Shown: piece after piece, positions 50,001 through 59,215 of the stretch
How the letters are laid out: the number at the start of each line of letters is the position of its first letter
Position numbering within the stretch: position 1 is the stretch's first letter
Assembly (NCBI GenBank): GCA_023439835.1
Contig: JAEXUW010000013.1
Location: forward strand, 105,604 to 169,603
Direction: 5' to 3'
Source of the DNA: Bacillota bacterium
GTDB lineage: Bacteria; Bacillota; Clostridia; Oscillospirales; Ruminococcaceae
DNA length: 64,000 nt
Translations under genes and position numbers: made by a program
The notes under the pieces: generated by a model
The model's input: the letters and a program-made list of their open reading frames with translations, nothing else
Told to the model about the DNA's origin: nothing
Databases searched by the model: none

Positions 50001-50855
50001 CCGCAGGAGGATATGCCTTTTCTTCCCGACGGAACACCGCTTGACATCGTTTTGAACCCACTCGGCGTTCCTTCACGTATGAACATCGGTCAGGTGCTTG
50101 AGGTTCATCTTGGTATGGCGGCTTCAAAGCTTGGCTGGAAGATTATGACTCCGGTTTTTGACGGCGCACGTGAGGATGACATCAGAGCCTGCTTCAGAAA
50201 GGCTGGGCTTCCCGAGGACGGCAAAACGGTTCTTTATGACGGACGCACCGGTGAAATGTTCGACAACCGCGTAACCGTCGGCTATATGTATTATCTAAAG
50301 CTCCACCACCTTGTTGACGATAAGATTCACGCACGTTCTGTCGGCCCGTATTCTCTTGTAACACAGCAGCCTCTGGGCGGAAAAGCTCAGTTTGGCGGAC
50401 AGAGATTCGGAGAGATGGAGGTTTGGGCGCTTGAGGCTTACGGCGCAGCCTATACGCTTCAGGAGATTTTGACCGTTAAATCTGACGATACCGTCGGACG
50501 TGTCAAGACCTATGAGGCTATTGTCAAGGGGCAGAATGTTCCTAAGCCTGGTATTCCTGAGTCCTTTAAGGTTCTTATTAAGGAGCTTCAGTCGCTTTGT
50601 CTTGATGTCAAGGTTCTCAATATTAATAATGAGGAAATCGACATGAAGCAGACGTTTGAAGAGGACGAGGATATTATTCCGCATCCCGTTATCGAAGATG
50701 AAGATTTTCTTGCGGACGAGAGTCTTGAAGACGGCGACCTTGAGGGCTTTACCGTTGAGGACGGCGACGAAGATCTTGACGTCGAGGATCTTGAAACTGA
50801 CGGCGATGATGTGCTTGATTTATTTGGCGATGAGGATGACGACGATAATATCTAA
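47085..50855 (+). CDS. rpoB: RNA polymerase beta subunit
   Basis: This 1256-residue subunit contains the catalytic-site and rifampicin regions. The rifampicin cluster reads [30 protein letters not shown], with His and Ser at the usual sensitive positions. [15 protein letters not shown] and the C-terminal [24 protein letters not shown] are conserved. The last 65 residues are a strongly acidic tail (Asp/Glu-rich) beyond the normal bacterial end. ATG 47085 is taken as start; AAGGAG ends 11 nt before it, and an in-frame GTG at 47073 overlaps that site. No rplL or rplJ lies upstream. Confidence 0.97.
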   Translation: [1256 protein letters not shown]

Positions 50856-50873
50856 AGGAAGAAGGGTCGTATA

Positions 50874-53800
50874 TTGGAATTCAATGTTTTTGAGTCAATA
50901 AAGATTGGTCTTGCTTCGCCCGAACAGATCAGAGGATGGTCACACGGCGTTGTTGAAAGACCTGAAACAATAAATTACAGAACACAAAAGCCAGAGCGTG
51001 ACGGTCTTTTCTGCGAAAAAATCTTTGGGCCGTCAAAGGACTGGGAGTGTCATTGCGGAAAGTATAAGAAAATCCGCTTTAAGGGGAAAATCTGTGAACG
51101 TTGTGGAGTTGAGGTTACCAGAGCAAAGGTAAGACGTGAAAGAATGGGGCATATTGAGCTTGCCGCTCCCGTTTCTCACATCTGGTATTTCAAGGGCACA
51201 CCGTCAAGAATAGGACAGGTGCTTGAGGTTTCACAAAAGCGCCTTGAAGAGGTTCTTTATTTCACAAAATATATAGTAATCGATCCGGGAAACACCGGAC
51301 TTATAAAGAAACAGCTTCTTTCCGAAAAGGATTATCTCGAGGCGAGAGAGAAGTATGAGGACGATTTTAAAGCCGGCATGGGCGCTGAGGCTATTCACGA
51401 GCTTTTAACAGAAATCGACCTTGAAAAGCTTTCGGCTGAGCTTAAGGATGAGCTTCGTGATCTTCCCGCTGGGCAGAAGAAAATCAAGCTCTTAAAAAGG
51501 CTTGAAATTGTTGAGGCGTTCAGACTTTCGGGAAATCGTCCTGAGTGGATGATAATGGGTGTTCTTCCTGTTATTCCGCCTGAGCTTCGCCCTATGGTTA
51601 TGCTTGACGGCGGTCGTTATGCAACCTCTGACCTAAACGACCTTTACCGCAGAGTTATTAACAGAAATAACCGTCTGAAAAGAATGCTTGAGCTTGAGGC
51701 TCCCGATATTATTATAAGAAACGAAAAGCGTATGCTTCAGGAGGCTGTTGACGCACTTATCGACAACGGCCGTCATGGAAGACCTGTAACAGGCCCTAAT
51801 AACAGAGCATTTAAATCACTTTCAGATATGCTGAAGGGAAAGCAGGGACGTTTCAGACAGAATCTTCTCGGAAAGCGTGTTGACTATTCGGGACGTTCTG
51901 TTATCGTCGTCGGGCCAGAGCTTAAAATGTATCAGTGCGGTCTTCCAAAGGAAATGGCACTAGAGCTTTTTAAACCCTTTGTTATGAAAAGACTCGTTGA
52001 TACTCTTGTTGTCAACAACATTAAATCAGCCAGAAAAATGGTTGAGCGTGCTAAGCCTGAGGTTTGGGACGCACTGGAAAATGTTATTCAGGGACACCCT
52101 GTTCTTCTAAACCGTGCGCCGACGCTTCATAGACTGGGTATTCAGGCATTTGAGCCTGTTCTTGTTGAGGGAAGGGCTTTGAAGCTTCACCCGCTCGTAT
52201 GTACAGCCTATAACGCTGACTTTGACGGTGACCAGATGGCTGTTCACGTTCCGCTTTCAGCGGAGGCACAGTCAGAAGCACGCTTTTTGATGCTAGCCGC
52301 AAACAACCTCTTGAAGCCCTCTGACGGTCGCCCTGTTGCTGTTCCGTCACAGGACATGGTTCTCGGCTCGTATTATCTCACCATGGAAAAACCCGGTGAG
52401 CTTGGCGAGGGCAAGATTTTCCGCGATGTGAATGAAGCAATAATGGCATATCACGAAAAGGCTGTATCACTTCACGCATCTATAAAAGTCAGAATCGTTA
52501 AGGAAATCGGGCAGAGAAGAGTTTCAAAGCTCATTGAAGCAACTGTCGGACGCTTGATTTTCAATGAAAATATTCCGCAGAATCTCGGCTTTGTTGACAG
52601 AACAAATTCTGAAAAGCAGTTTGACCTTGAGGTTTCCTTCCTTGTCGGAAAGAAGCAGCTTTCGGACATTATCGAAAGATGCATCAGAATTCACGGCACA
52701 GCGGCAACCTCCGAGGTGCTTGACAAAATCAAGGCTCTGGGCTTTAAGTTCTCAACAAGAGCGGCAATAACCGTTGCCGTTTGTGATGCTATTATTCCGC
52801 CACAGAAGAAGGATATCTTAGCCAACGCCGAAAAGGTCGTTGACAAAATCAATATTCAGTACAAGCGTGGATATATTTCAATCGATGAGAAGTCACAAAA
52901 AGTTATCGATATATGGAACAAGGCGACAGACGATGTAACAATCGCACTAAAAGCCAATCTTGACAAATACAATCCTATATATATGATGGCGGACTCAGGC
53001 GCCCGCGGAAGCATCAATCAGATTAGACAGCTTGCCGGAATGAGAGGGCTTATCGCCAACACCTCAGGGCGAACAATTGAGCTTCCCATCAGGGCAAACT
53101 ATCGTGAGGGACTAAACGTTCTTGAATACTTTATTTCCTCTCGTGGTGCAAGAAAGGGACTTGCCGACACCGCTCTTCGTACAGCTGACTCAGGATATCT
53201 TACAAGACGTCTTGTTGACGTTTCACAGGATGTCATTATCCGTGAGGAGGATTGCGGAACAACTATCGGAATTGACGTTTATGAAATCAGAAACGGCAGA
53301 GAGATTATTGAGCCGCTTTCAGAAAGACTTGTCGGTCGTTATCTTGTTGAGGATCTTATTGACAATAAAAGCGGCGAAGTTATCGTTTCAAAGAACAAGC
53401 TTATGTCAGTTGCAGATGCAAGAAAAGTCACAGTCGCTCTTGAGGAGCAAAACAGAAAGAACATTGCAATACGCTCTGTGCTTCAGTGTCAGGCAAAGCA
53501 TGGCGTGTGCGCAAAATGCTACGGTGCAAACCTTGCAAACGGCAACCTTGTGGCTGTCGGTGAAGCTGTCGGTATTATTTCTGCACAGTCAATCGGTGAG
53601 CCGGGCACACAGCTTACAATGAGAACCTTCCATACGGGAGGAATTGCGTCAGCAGAGGATATTACGCAGGGTCTTCCTAGAGTTGAGGAGCTTTTTGAGA
53701 GCAGACGTCCGAAAAACGCAGCAATTATTTCAAGAATCAACGGAACAGTCCGCTTTGAGGAAGTTAAGAAAATCAGAAATGCCGTTATCAGCAACGACGA

Positions 53801-54431
53801 CGGTGAGGAAGAATATTATCAGGTTCCCTACGGCTATAAGCTCAAGGTTAAAGAGGGCGACTCAATCACCAAGGGCGACGCTATCACCGAGGGCAGCATA
53901 AATCCGAGCGACGTTCTTTTGGTCAAGGGCATACAGGCTGTCCAGAACTATATCATCGACGAGGTTCAGAAGGTTTATCGCCTTCAGGGTGTTGACATTA
54001 ACGACAAGCATATTGAGGTTATTGTCCGTCAGATGATGAAAAAGGTCAAGGTTGAGGACGGCGGAAGTAGTTATCTTCTCCCCGGTGCACTTGTTGACAA
54101 GAACGAAATTGATGAAATCAACAGGCAAATTCAGGAGCAGACTGATGCCGGTGATATCAATGCAATGCCGATTACAATTGTTCCGGTGCTTCAGGGTATC
54201 ACAAAGGCTTCGTCAAACTCCGACTCCTTCCTGTCTGCGGCTTCCTTCCAGGAAACCACAAAGGCGCTCACAGACGCCGCAATCAGAGGGAAGAGCGATA
54301 TGCTCTTAGGTCTGAAGGAAAATGTAATCATCGGAAAGCTTGTTCCAGCCGGAACGGGAATGGATTGCTACAACAATGTTCAGGTCATAAAGAACGAAAG
54401 CTTTTTAGAGCATGCTCAGGCAAATCACTGA
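50874..54431 (+). CDS. rpoC: RNA polymerase beta' subunit
   Basis: This 1185-residue subunit has the zinc motif CHCGKYKKIRFKGKICERCGV near residue 58, the active-site triad NADFDGDQMAVHVPL near 448, and the trigger-loop region (MRTFHTGGIAS) near 905. Translation starts at TTG 50874, with AAGGAAGAAGGG just before. The gap to rpoB is 18 bp. Length and domain order are normal for Firmicutes. Confidence 0.97.
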   Translation: MEFNVFESIKIGLASPEQIRGWSHGVVERPETINYRTQKPERDGLFCEKIFGPSKDWECHCGKYKKIRFKGKICERCGVEVTRAKVRRERMGHIELAAPVSHIWYFKGTPSRIGQVLEVSQKRLEEVLYFTKYIVIDPGNTGLIKKQLLSEKDYLEAREKYEDDFKAGMGAEAIHELLTEIDLEKLSAELKDELRDLPAGQKKIKLLKRLEIVEAFRLSGNRPEWMIMGVLPVIPPELRPMVMLDGGRYATSDLNDLYRRVINRNNRLKRMLELEAPDIIIRNEKRMLQEAVDALIDNGRHGRPVTGPNNRAFKSLSDMLKGKQGRFRQNLLGKRVDYSGRSVIVVGPELKMYQCGLPKEMALELFKPFVMKRLVDTLVVNNIKSARKMVERAKPEVWDALENVIQGHPVLLNRAPTLHRLGIQAFEPVLVEGRALKLHPLVCTAYNADFDGDQMAVHVPLSAEAQSEARFLMLAANNLLKPSDGRPVAVPSQDMVLGSYYLTMEKPGELGEGKIFRDVNEAIMAYHEKAVSLHASIKVRIVKEIGQRRVSKLIEATVGRLIFNENIPQNLGFVDRTNSEKQFDLEVSFLVGKKQLSDIIERCIRIHGTAATSEVLDKIKALGFKFSTRAAITVAVCDAIIPPQKKDILANAEKVVDKINIQYKRGYISIDEKSQKVIDIWNKATDDVTIALKANLDKYNPIYMMADSGARGSINQIRQLAGMRGLIANTSGRTIELPIRANYREGLNVLEYFISSRGARKGLADTALRTADSGYLTRRLVDVSQDVIIREEDCGTTIGIDVYEIRNGREIIEPLSERLVGRYLVEDLIDNKSGEVIVSKNKLMSVADARKVTVALEEQNRKNIAIRSVLQCQAKHGVCAKCYGANLANGNLVAVGEAVGIISAQSIGEPGTQLTMRTFHTGGIASAEDITQGLPRVEELFESRRPKNAAIISRINGTVRFEEVKKIRNAVISNDDGEEEYYQVPYGYKLKVKEGDSITKGDAITEGSINPSDVLLVKGIQAVQNYIIDEVQKVYRLQGVDINDKHIEVIVRQMMKKVKVEDGGSSYLLPGALVDKNEIDEINRQIQEQTDAGDINAMPITIVPVLQGITKASSNSDSFLSAASFQETTKALTDAAIRGKSDMLLGLKENVIIGKLVPAGTGMDCYNNVQVIKNESFLEHAQANH

Positions 54432-54449
54432 TTTTTAGATTAATAAACA

Positions 54450-54476
54450 AAGTCCCGCTTTTATTGCGGGGCTTTG
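54450..54476 (+). terminator. Intrinsic terminator after rpoC
   Basis: AAG-CCCGC pairs with GCGGG-CTT around TTTTATT. The following T tract is interrupted, so some readthrough is possible. Confidence 0.65.
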
Positions 54477-54588
54477 ATATTTTAAAGTGTTTTGCATTTT
54501 TCTCATTTATCAGTAATAATTATCATTTTAATCCGCAAAATATATAAAGATTTTTACGTATACGATACTCAAATTTAGTACAAAACCC

Positions 54589-54648
54589 TTGACAAAGGGC
54601 TTTTGCGCGTGTATAATGGTAAAGTATGTGAGACTATGCATTCACATA
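54589..54648 (+). promoter_or_regulatory. Consensus promoter of the rpsL-rpsG-fusA operon with 5' hairpin
   Basis: TTGACA at 54589-54594 and TATAAT at 54612-54617 are perfect hexamers 17 bp apart. Right at the predicted transcript 5' end, TATGTGA (54625-54631) and TCACATA (54642-54648) form a 7-bp hairpin, which could stabilise the mRNA or take part in control. Confidence 0.9.
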
Positions 54649-54674
54649 AAATTTTTAAGGAAAGGAGAGAAATC

Positions 54675-55118
54675 ATGCCTACATTTAACCAGTTGGTAAG
54701 AAAGGGAAGAGAAGTTTCCGAGTACAAGTCAACAGCACCGGCTCTTCAGAAGGGTTACAACTCTAAGAAGAAGGTTGAAATTGACCAGTCTGCTCCCCAG
54801 AAGAGAGGCGTTTGTACAGCTGTAAGAACTGCAACACCAAAGAAGCCTAACTCTGCTATGAGAAAAATCGCCAGAGTAAGACTTTCAAACATGAACGAAG
54901 TTACAGCATACATTCCAGGAATCGGACACAATCTTCAAGAGCACAGCGTTGTTCTCATTCGTGGCGGACGTGTTAAGGACCTCCCTGGTGTGCGTTATCA
55001 CATTATCAGAGGAACACTTGACGCACAGGGCGTCGCAAAGAGAATGCAGGGCCGTTCAAAATACGGTGCTAAGCGTCCAAAGCCGGGTGCTGCCGCAGCT
55101 GCTGCAAAGAAGAAGTAA
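54675..55118 (+). CDS. rpsL: Ribosomal protein uS12
   Basis: This 147-residue decoding-centre protein keeps both streptomycin-relevant lysines, in TPKKPNSA near residue 57 and GGRVKDLPGVRYH near 100, so the allele looks streptomycin sensitive. Compared with E. coli it has a longer N-terminal loop and an Ala/Lys-rich tail (GAAAAAAKKK). ATG 54675 follows AAAGGAGAG; the frame extends upstream to 54603, inside the promoter. Confidence 0.97.
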   Translation: MPTFNQLVRKGREVSEYKSTAPALQKGYNSKKKVEIDQSAPQKRGVCTAVRTATPKKPNSAMRKIARVRLSNMNEVTAYIPGIGHNLQEHSVVLIRGGRVKDLPGVRYHIIRGTLDAQGVAKRMQGRSKYGAKRPKPGAAAAAAKKK

Positions 55119-55172
55119 TTTTTAAAAAGCGAATAATCTCCCGGATAATGTGGAGTATTTATATATGTATAG

Positions 55173-55244
55173 ATACCTCTGCATTGGTCTGACGTATTGG
55201 TCAAATCCGTTAGGTATGCGGATTCGGATTAAAACGAGTACCTA
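55173..55244 (+). promoter_or_regulatory. Intercistronic region with alternative pairings upstream of rpsG
   Basis: The rpsL-rpsG gap is 156 bp. AGGTAT at 55212-55217 can pair with ATACCT at 55173-55178, or, shifted one base, TAGGTA (55211-55216) with TACCTA at 55239-55244. AATCCG (55204-55209) can pair with CGGATT at 55219-55224 or its repeat at 55225-55230. These pairings exclude each other. A uS7-binding site between rpsL and rpsG is known in E. coli; a similar role here is inference. Confidence 0.45.
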
Positions 55245-55274
55245 TGATATCATTTTATGAAGGAGGGAAGCGAA

Positions 55275-55745
55275 GTGCCAAGAAGAGGTAGTATTGCAAA
55301 ACGTGATGTTTTGCTTGACCCTGTTTACAATTCAAAGATGGTTACACGTCTTATCAACAGCATTATGTATGATGGTAAGAAGGGTGTAGCACAGAAGATT
55401 GTTTATGGTGCATTCGAAATAATTTCAGAAAAAAGCGGAAAGAACGCGCTTGAGGCTTTCGAACAAGCTATGGAAAATGTTATGCCAAACCTTGAAGTCA
55501 AGGCTCGTCGTGTAGGCGGTGCGACATATCAGGTTCCTATGGAGGTTCGTCCTGAAAGACGTGAAACTCTCGGACTCAGATGGCTAACATCTTATTCAAG
55601 AGCACGCAACGAAGAAACAATGAAGGAAAGACTTGCGGCTGAGATTCTTGATGCAATGAACGGCGCCGGTGGTGCCTGCAAGAAGCGTGACGACACTCAC
55701 AGAATGGCTGAAGCTAACAAGGCTTTTGCACATTATCGCTATTAA
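55275..55745 (+). CDS. rpsG: Ribosomal protein uS7
   Basis: This 156-residue protein organises the 3' major domain of 16S rRNA. It starts VPRRGSIAKRDVLLDPVYNSK and contains RRVGGATYQVPMEVRPERR near residue 76 and the typical end HRMAEANKAFAHYRY. GTG 55275 is used because GGAGGG precedes it and the length then equals the family norm; an in-frame ATG at 55257 would lie before the ribosome site. Confidence 0.97.
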   Translation: MPRRGSIAKRDVLLDPVYNSKMVTRLINSIMYDGKKGVAQKIVYGAFEIISEKSGKNALEAFEQAMENVMPNLEVKARRVGGATYQVPMEVRPERRETLGLRWLTSYSRARNEETMKERLAAEILDAMNGAGGACKKRDDTHRMAEANKAFAHYRY

Positions 55746-55790
55746 TATTAGCGGCAAAGTGTTTGTACTAAATTTACTAGGGAGGTAATT

Positions 55791-57875
55791 ATGCCAAGAG
55801 ATGTATCACTTGAGATGACTCGAAATATTGGTATAATGGCTCACATTGACGCAGGAAAAACCACCACCACTGAACGTATCCTTTTTTATACAGGTATAAC
55901 TCATAAAATCGGCGAGGTTCACGAAGGTGCTGCAACAATGGACTGGATGGAGCAGGAGCAGGAAAGAGGTATTACAATCACCTCAGCCGCAACCACTGCA
56001 TTCTGGAAAAGCCACAGAGTTAATATTATCGACACACCCGGACACGTTGACTTCACAGTTGAGGTTGAGCGTTCACTCAGAGTTCTTGACGGCTCTGTTA
56101 CAGTTCTCTGCGCCAAGGGCGGAGTTGAACCTCAGACAGAAACCGTTTGGAGACAGGCTGACAAATACAAGGTTCCCCGTATGGTCTATGTTAATAAGAT
56201 GGACATTATGGGTGCCGATTTCTATCGCGTTGTATCAATGCTTCACGACAGACTCAAGACAAATGCCGTTCCGATTCAGCTACCTATCGGTGCAGAGGAT
56301 CAGTTCAAGGGCATAATCGACCTGCTCGAAATGAAAGCATATGTATATTATGATGATCTTGGAAAAGACATCAGAGTTGAGGATATTCCTGCTGATCTTC
56401 TTGAGAAGGCACAGGATTATCGTTCACAGCTTCTTGATGCAGCAGCTGAGCATGACGAAGAAATCATGATGAAGTATCTCGACGGTGAAGAGCTTTCAAT
56501 CGACGAGATTAAGACTTGTATCAGAAAAGCAACTCTTGCAAATGAAATGGTTCCCGTTGTATGCGGAACCTCATATAAGAACAAGGGCGTACAGAAGCTT
56601 CTTGATGCTGTTATCGACTATATGCCTTCACCGGTTGACATCGACCACATCAAGGGTGTAAATCCTGAAACTGGCGAAGATTGCGTTCGTCCTTCATCGG
56701 ACAATGAGCCTTTCTCAGCGCTTGCGTTCAAGATTGCAACTGACCCCTTTGTTGGAAAGCTCTGCTTCTTCCGTGTTTATTCAGGCGTGTTAAAGGCGGG
56801 TTCATCTGTCTATAACGCAACCAAGGATAATAACGAAAGAGTCGGAAGAATCCTTCAGATGCATTCAAACCACAGAAAAGACATTGAAGTTGTCTATGCG
56901 GGCGATATCGCTGCATGCGTGGGACTTAAGAATACAACAACAGGTGACACTCTCTGTGATGAGAAACACCCAGTTATCCTTGAGTCAATGGAATTCCCAG
57001 AGCCTGTTATCAACCTTGCTATCGAGCCGAAAACCAAGGCTGGACAGGAAAAGATGGGTATTGCTCTTTCAAAGCTTGCTGAAGAAGATCCGACCTTCAG
57101 AACCTGGACCGATGAGGAAACAGGACAGACTATTATCGCCGGAATGGGCGAGCTCCACCTTGAAATCATCGTTGACAGAATGCTTCGTGAATTTAAGGTT
57201 GAGGCAAACGTCGGTGCTCCACAGGTTGCTTATAAAGAAACGATCAGACGTCTTGCCGATGTTGACTGCAAATATGCACGTCAGTCAGGCGGTAAGGGAC
57301 AGTATGGTCACGTTAAAATCAAGGCTGAGCCGAACGTATCCGGAAAGGGCTATGAGTTTATCAATGCTGTAACCGGTGGTTCTATTCCTAAGGAATATAT
57401 TCCTGCTGTTGACGCCGGTATCAAGGGCGCAATGCAGGCGGGCGTGCTCGCTGGCTATCAGGTTGTTGACGTTAAGGTTACTCTTTATGATGGATCATAC
57501 CACGAGGTTGACTCATCAGAAATGGCGTTTAAGATTGCTGGTTCTATGGCATTTAAAGACGCTATGAAGAAGGCTGATCCTGTTATACTTGAGCCTATCA
57601 TGAAGGTTATCGTTATTGTTCCTGAGGATTATATGGGCGACGTTATCGGCGACTTAAACTCACGTCGAGGACAGATTCAGGGTATGGAAGCAAGACCCGG
57701 CGCTCAGCAGATCAATGCGCTTGTTCCTCTATCGGAAATGTTCGGATATTCAAACGACCTGCGTTCAAAAACACAGGGTCGCGGTCAGTATTCTATGGAG
57801 CCTGACAGCTATATTGAAGTTCCGAAGTCTATCGCCGAGAAGATTATGAGCAGCCGCAGCAAAAACAATGACTAA
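55791..57875 (+). CDS. fusA: Elongation factor G
   Basis: This 694-residue GTPase drives translocation. GTP-binding motifs are AHIDAGKTTTTER near residue 17, DTPGHVD near 82 and NKMD near 136. The domain IV tip region (RQSGGKGQYGHVKI near 505) and the C-terminal RGQIQGMEAR are conserved. GGGAGG precedes the ATG, 45 bp after rpsG, in the same operon. Confidence 0.97.
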   Translation: MPRDVSLEMTRNIGIMAHIDAGKTTTTERILFYTGITHKIGEVHEGAATMDWMEQEQERGITITSAATTAFWKSHRVNIIDTPGHVDFTVEVERSLRVLDGSVTVLCAKGGVEPQTETVWRQADKYKVPRMVYVNKMDIMGADFYRVVSMLHDRLKTNAVPIQLPIGAEDQFKGIIDLLEMKAYVYYDDLGKDIRVEDIPADLLEKAQDYRSQLLDAAAEHDEEIMMKYLDGEELSIDEIKTCIRKATLANEMVPVVCGTSYKNKGVQKLLDAVIDYMPSPVDIDHIKGVNPETGEDCVRPSSDNEPFSALAFKIATDPFVGKLCFFRVYSGVLKAGSSVYNATKDNNERVGRILQMHSNHRKDIEVVYAGDIAACVGLKNTTTGDTLCDEKHPVILESMEFPEPVINLAIEPKTKAGQEKMGIALSKLAEEDPTFRTWTDEETGQTIIAGMGELHLEIIVDRMLREFKVEANVGAPQVAYKETIRRLADVDCKYARQSGGKGQYGHVKIKAEPNVSGKGYEFINAVTGGSIPKEYIPAVDAGIKGAMQAGVLAGYQVVDVKVTLYDGSYHEVDSSEMAFKIAGSMAFKDAMKKADPVILEPIMKVIVIVPEDYMGDVIGDLNSRRGQIQGMEARPGAQQINALVPLSEMFGYSNDLRSKTQGRGQYSMEPDSYIEVPKSIAEKIMSSRSKNND

Positions 57876-57889
57876 TTTCAAAACGGCAC

Positions 57890-57918
57890 TTGAAAAAAAT
57901 ATGAATATCTGATAAAAT
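57890..57918 (+). promoter_or_regulatory. Candidate separate promoter of tuf
   Basis: TTGAAA at 57890-57895 and TAAAAT at 57913-57918 are 17 bp apart in the 86-bp gap between fusA and tuf. Extra transcription of tuf independent of the operon would suit the high demand for EF-Tu. Confidence 0.6.
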
Positions 57919-57961
57919 ACAGATATAACCAAACAAAATATTATTGAGGAGGATAATACCT

Positions 57962-59161
57962 ATGGCAAAGGCAAAATTCGAAAGAACCAAACCCCACGTT
58001 AATATTGGTACTATCGGTCACGTTGACCACGGAAAAACAACTCTTACAGCTGCTATCACAAAGTATCTTGCTATGCAAGGTCTAGCAGAAAAGAAAGACT
58101 ACGCAAACATCGACTCAGCTCCTGAAGAGAGAGAGCGTGGTATTACAATCAACACAGCACACGTTGAGTATGAAACAACAGTTCGTCACTACGCTCACGT
58201 TGACTGCCCAGGACATGCTGACTATATCAAGAACATGATCACTGGTGCTGCTCAGATGGACGGTGCAATCCTTGTTGTTGCTTCATCTGACGGACCTATG
58301 GCTCAGACTAAAGAGCATCTACTTCTTGCTTATCAGGTTGGAGTTCCAAGCATTGTTGTTTTCATGAACAAGGCTGACCAAGTTGATGATCCAGAGCTAC
58401 TTGAACTAGTTGAAATGGACATTCGTGAAGCTTTATCTAAATATCACTTTGATGGTGATAACACACCTATAATCAAGGGTTCAGCTCTTGGTGCTATTGA
58501 AGCTCCAGAGGATCCATCAAACCCAGCTTATGTGTGCATCAAGGAATTAATGGACGCTGTTGACAGCTACATTCCAACTCCTGAAAGAAAAGCTAACCTT
58601 CCTTTCCTAATGCCTGTTGAGGACGTTTTCACAATCACTGGTCGTGGAACAGTTGCTACTGGTAGAGTTGAAAGAGGACAGATTAAAATTGGTGAAGAAG
58701 TTGAAATTCTTGGCCTAACAGAAGAAAGAAACAAGACTGTTGTTACAGGTATCGAAATGTTCAGAAAGCTTCTTGACTATGCTGAGGCTGGCGACAACAT
58801 CGGTGCTCTTCTTCGTGGTGTTCAGAGATCTGACATCGAAAGAGGTCAAGTTCTTGCAAAAACTGGTTCAATTCACCCGCTAACAAAGTTTATTGGACAA
58901 GTATACGTTCTTAAGAAAGAAGAAGGCGGACGTCACACTCCTTTCTTTAACAACTACAGACCTCAGTTCTACTTCAGAACAACTGACGTTACTGGTGTAG
59001 TTTCTCTTCCAGCTGACAAGGAAATGTGTATGCCTGGTGATAACGTTGAAATCAACGTTGAGCTCATCACTCCTATCGCTATTGAAGAAGGACTCCGTTT
59101 CGCTATTCGTGAAGGCGGACGTACAGTTGGTTCAGGCGTTGTAACTAGCTGCGCTAAGTAA
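57962..59161 (+). CDS. tuf: Elongation factor Tu
   Basis: This 399-residue GTPase delivers aminoacyl-tRNA. GTP-binding motifs are GTIGHVDHGKTTL near residue 15, DCPGHADY near 82 and NKADQVDD near 137; domains II and III follow (TGRGTVATGRVERG, GGRHTPFFNNYRPQFYFRTTDVTG). ATG 57962 follows GAGGAGG. By eye its codons differ from the neighbouring fusA: CTA for Leu and ACT, GTT and CCA are more frequent, which may reflect selection for abundant tRNAs or gene conversion. Confidence 0.98.
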   Translation: MAKAKFERTKPHVNIGTIGHVDHGKTTLTAAITKYLAMQGLAEKKDYANIDSAPEERERGITINTAHVEYETTVRHYAHVDCPGHADYIKNMITGAAQMDGAILVVASSDGPMAQTKEHLLLAYQVGVPSIVVFMNKADQVDDPELLELVEMDIREALSKYHFDGDNTPIIKGSALGAIEAPEDPSNPAYVCIKELMDAVDSYIPTPERKANLPFLMPVEDVFTITGRGTVATGRVERGQIKIGEEVEILGLTEERNKTVVTGIEMFRKLLDYAEAGDNIGALLRGVQRSDIERGQVLAKTGSIHPLTKFIGQVYVLKKEEGGRHTPFFNNYRPQFYFRTTDVTGVVSLPADKEMCMPGDNVEINVELITPIAIEEGLRFAIREGGRTVGSGVVTSCAK

Positions 59162-59183
59162 TTTTAATAATTGCAATAATAAT

Positions 59184-59215
59184 CGGCACCCGCCAGTTTG
59201 GCGGGTGCCGTTTTG
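59184..59215 (+). terminator. Strong intrinsic terminator of tuf
   Basis: CGGCACCCGCC and GGCGGGTGCCG form a perfect 11-bp stem with a 5-nt loop, followed by TTTTGTC. Confidence 0.92.
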
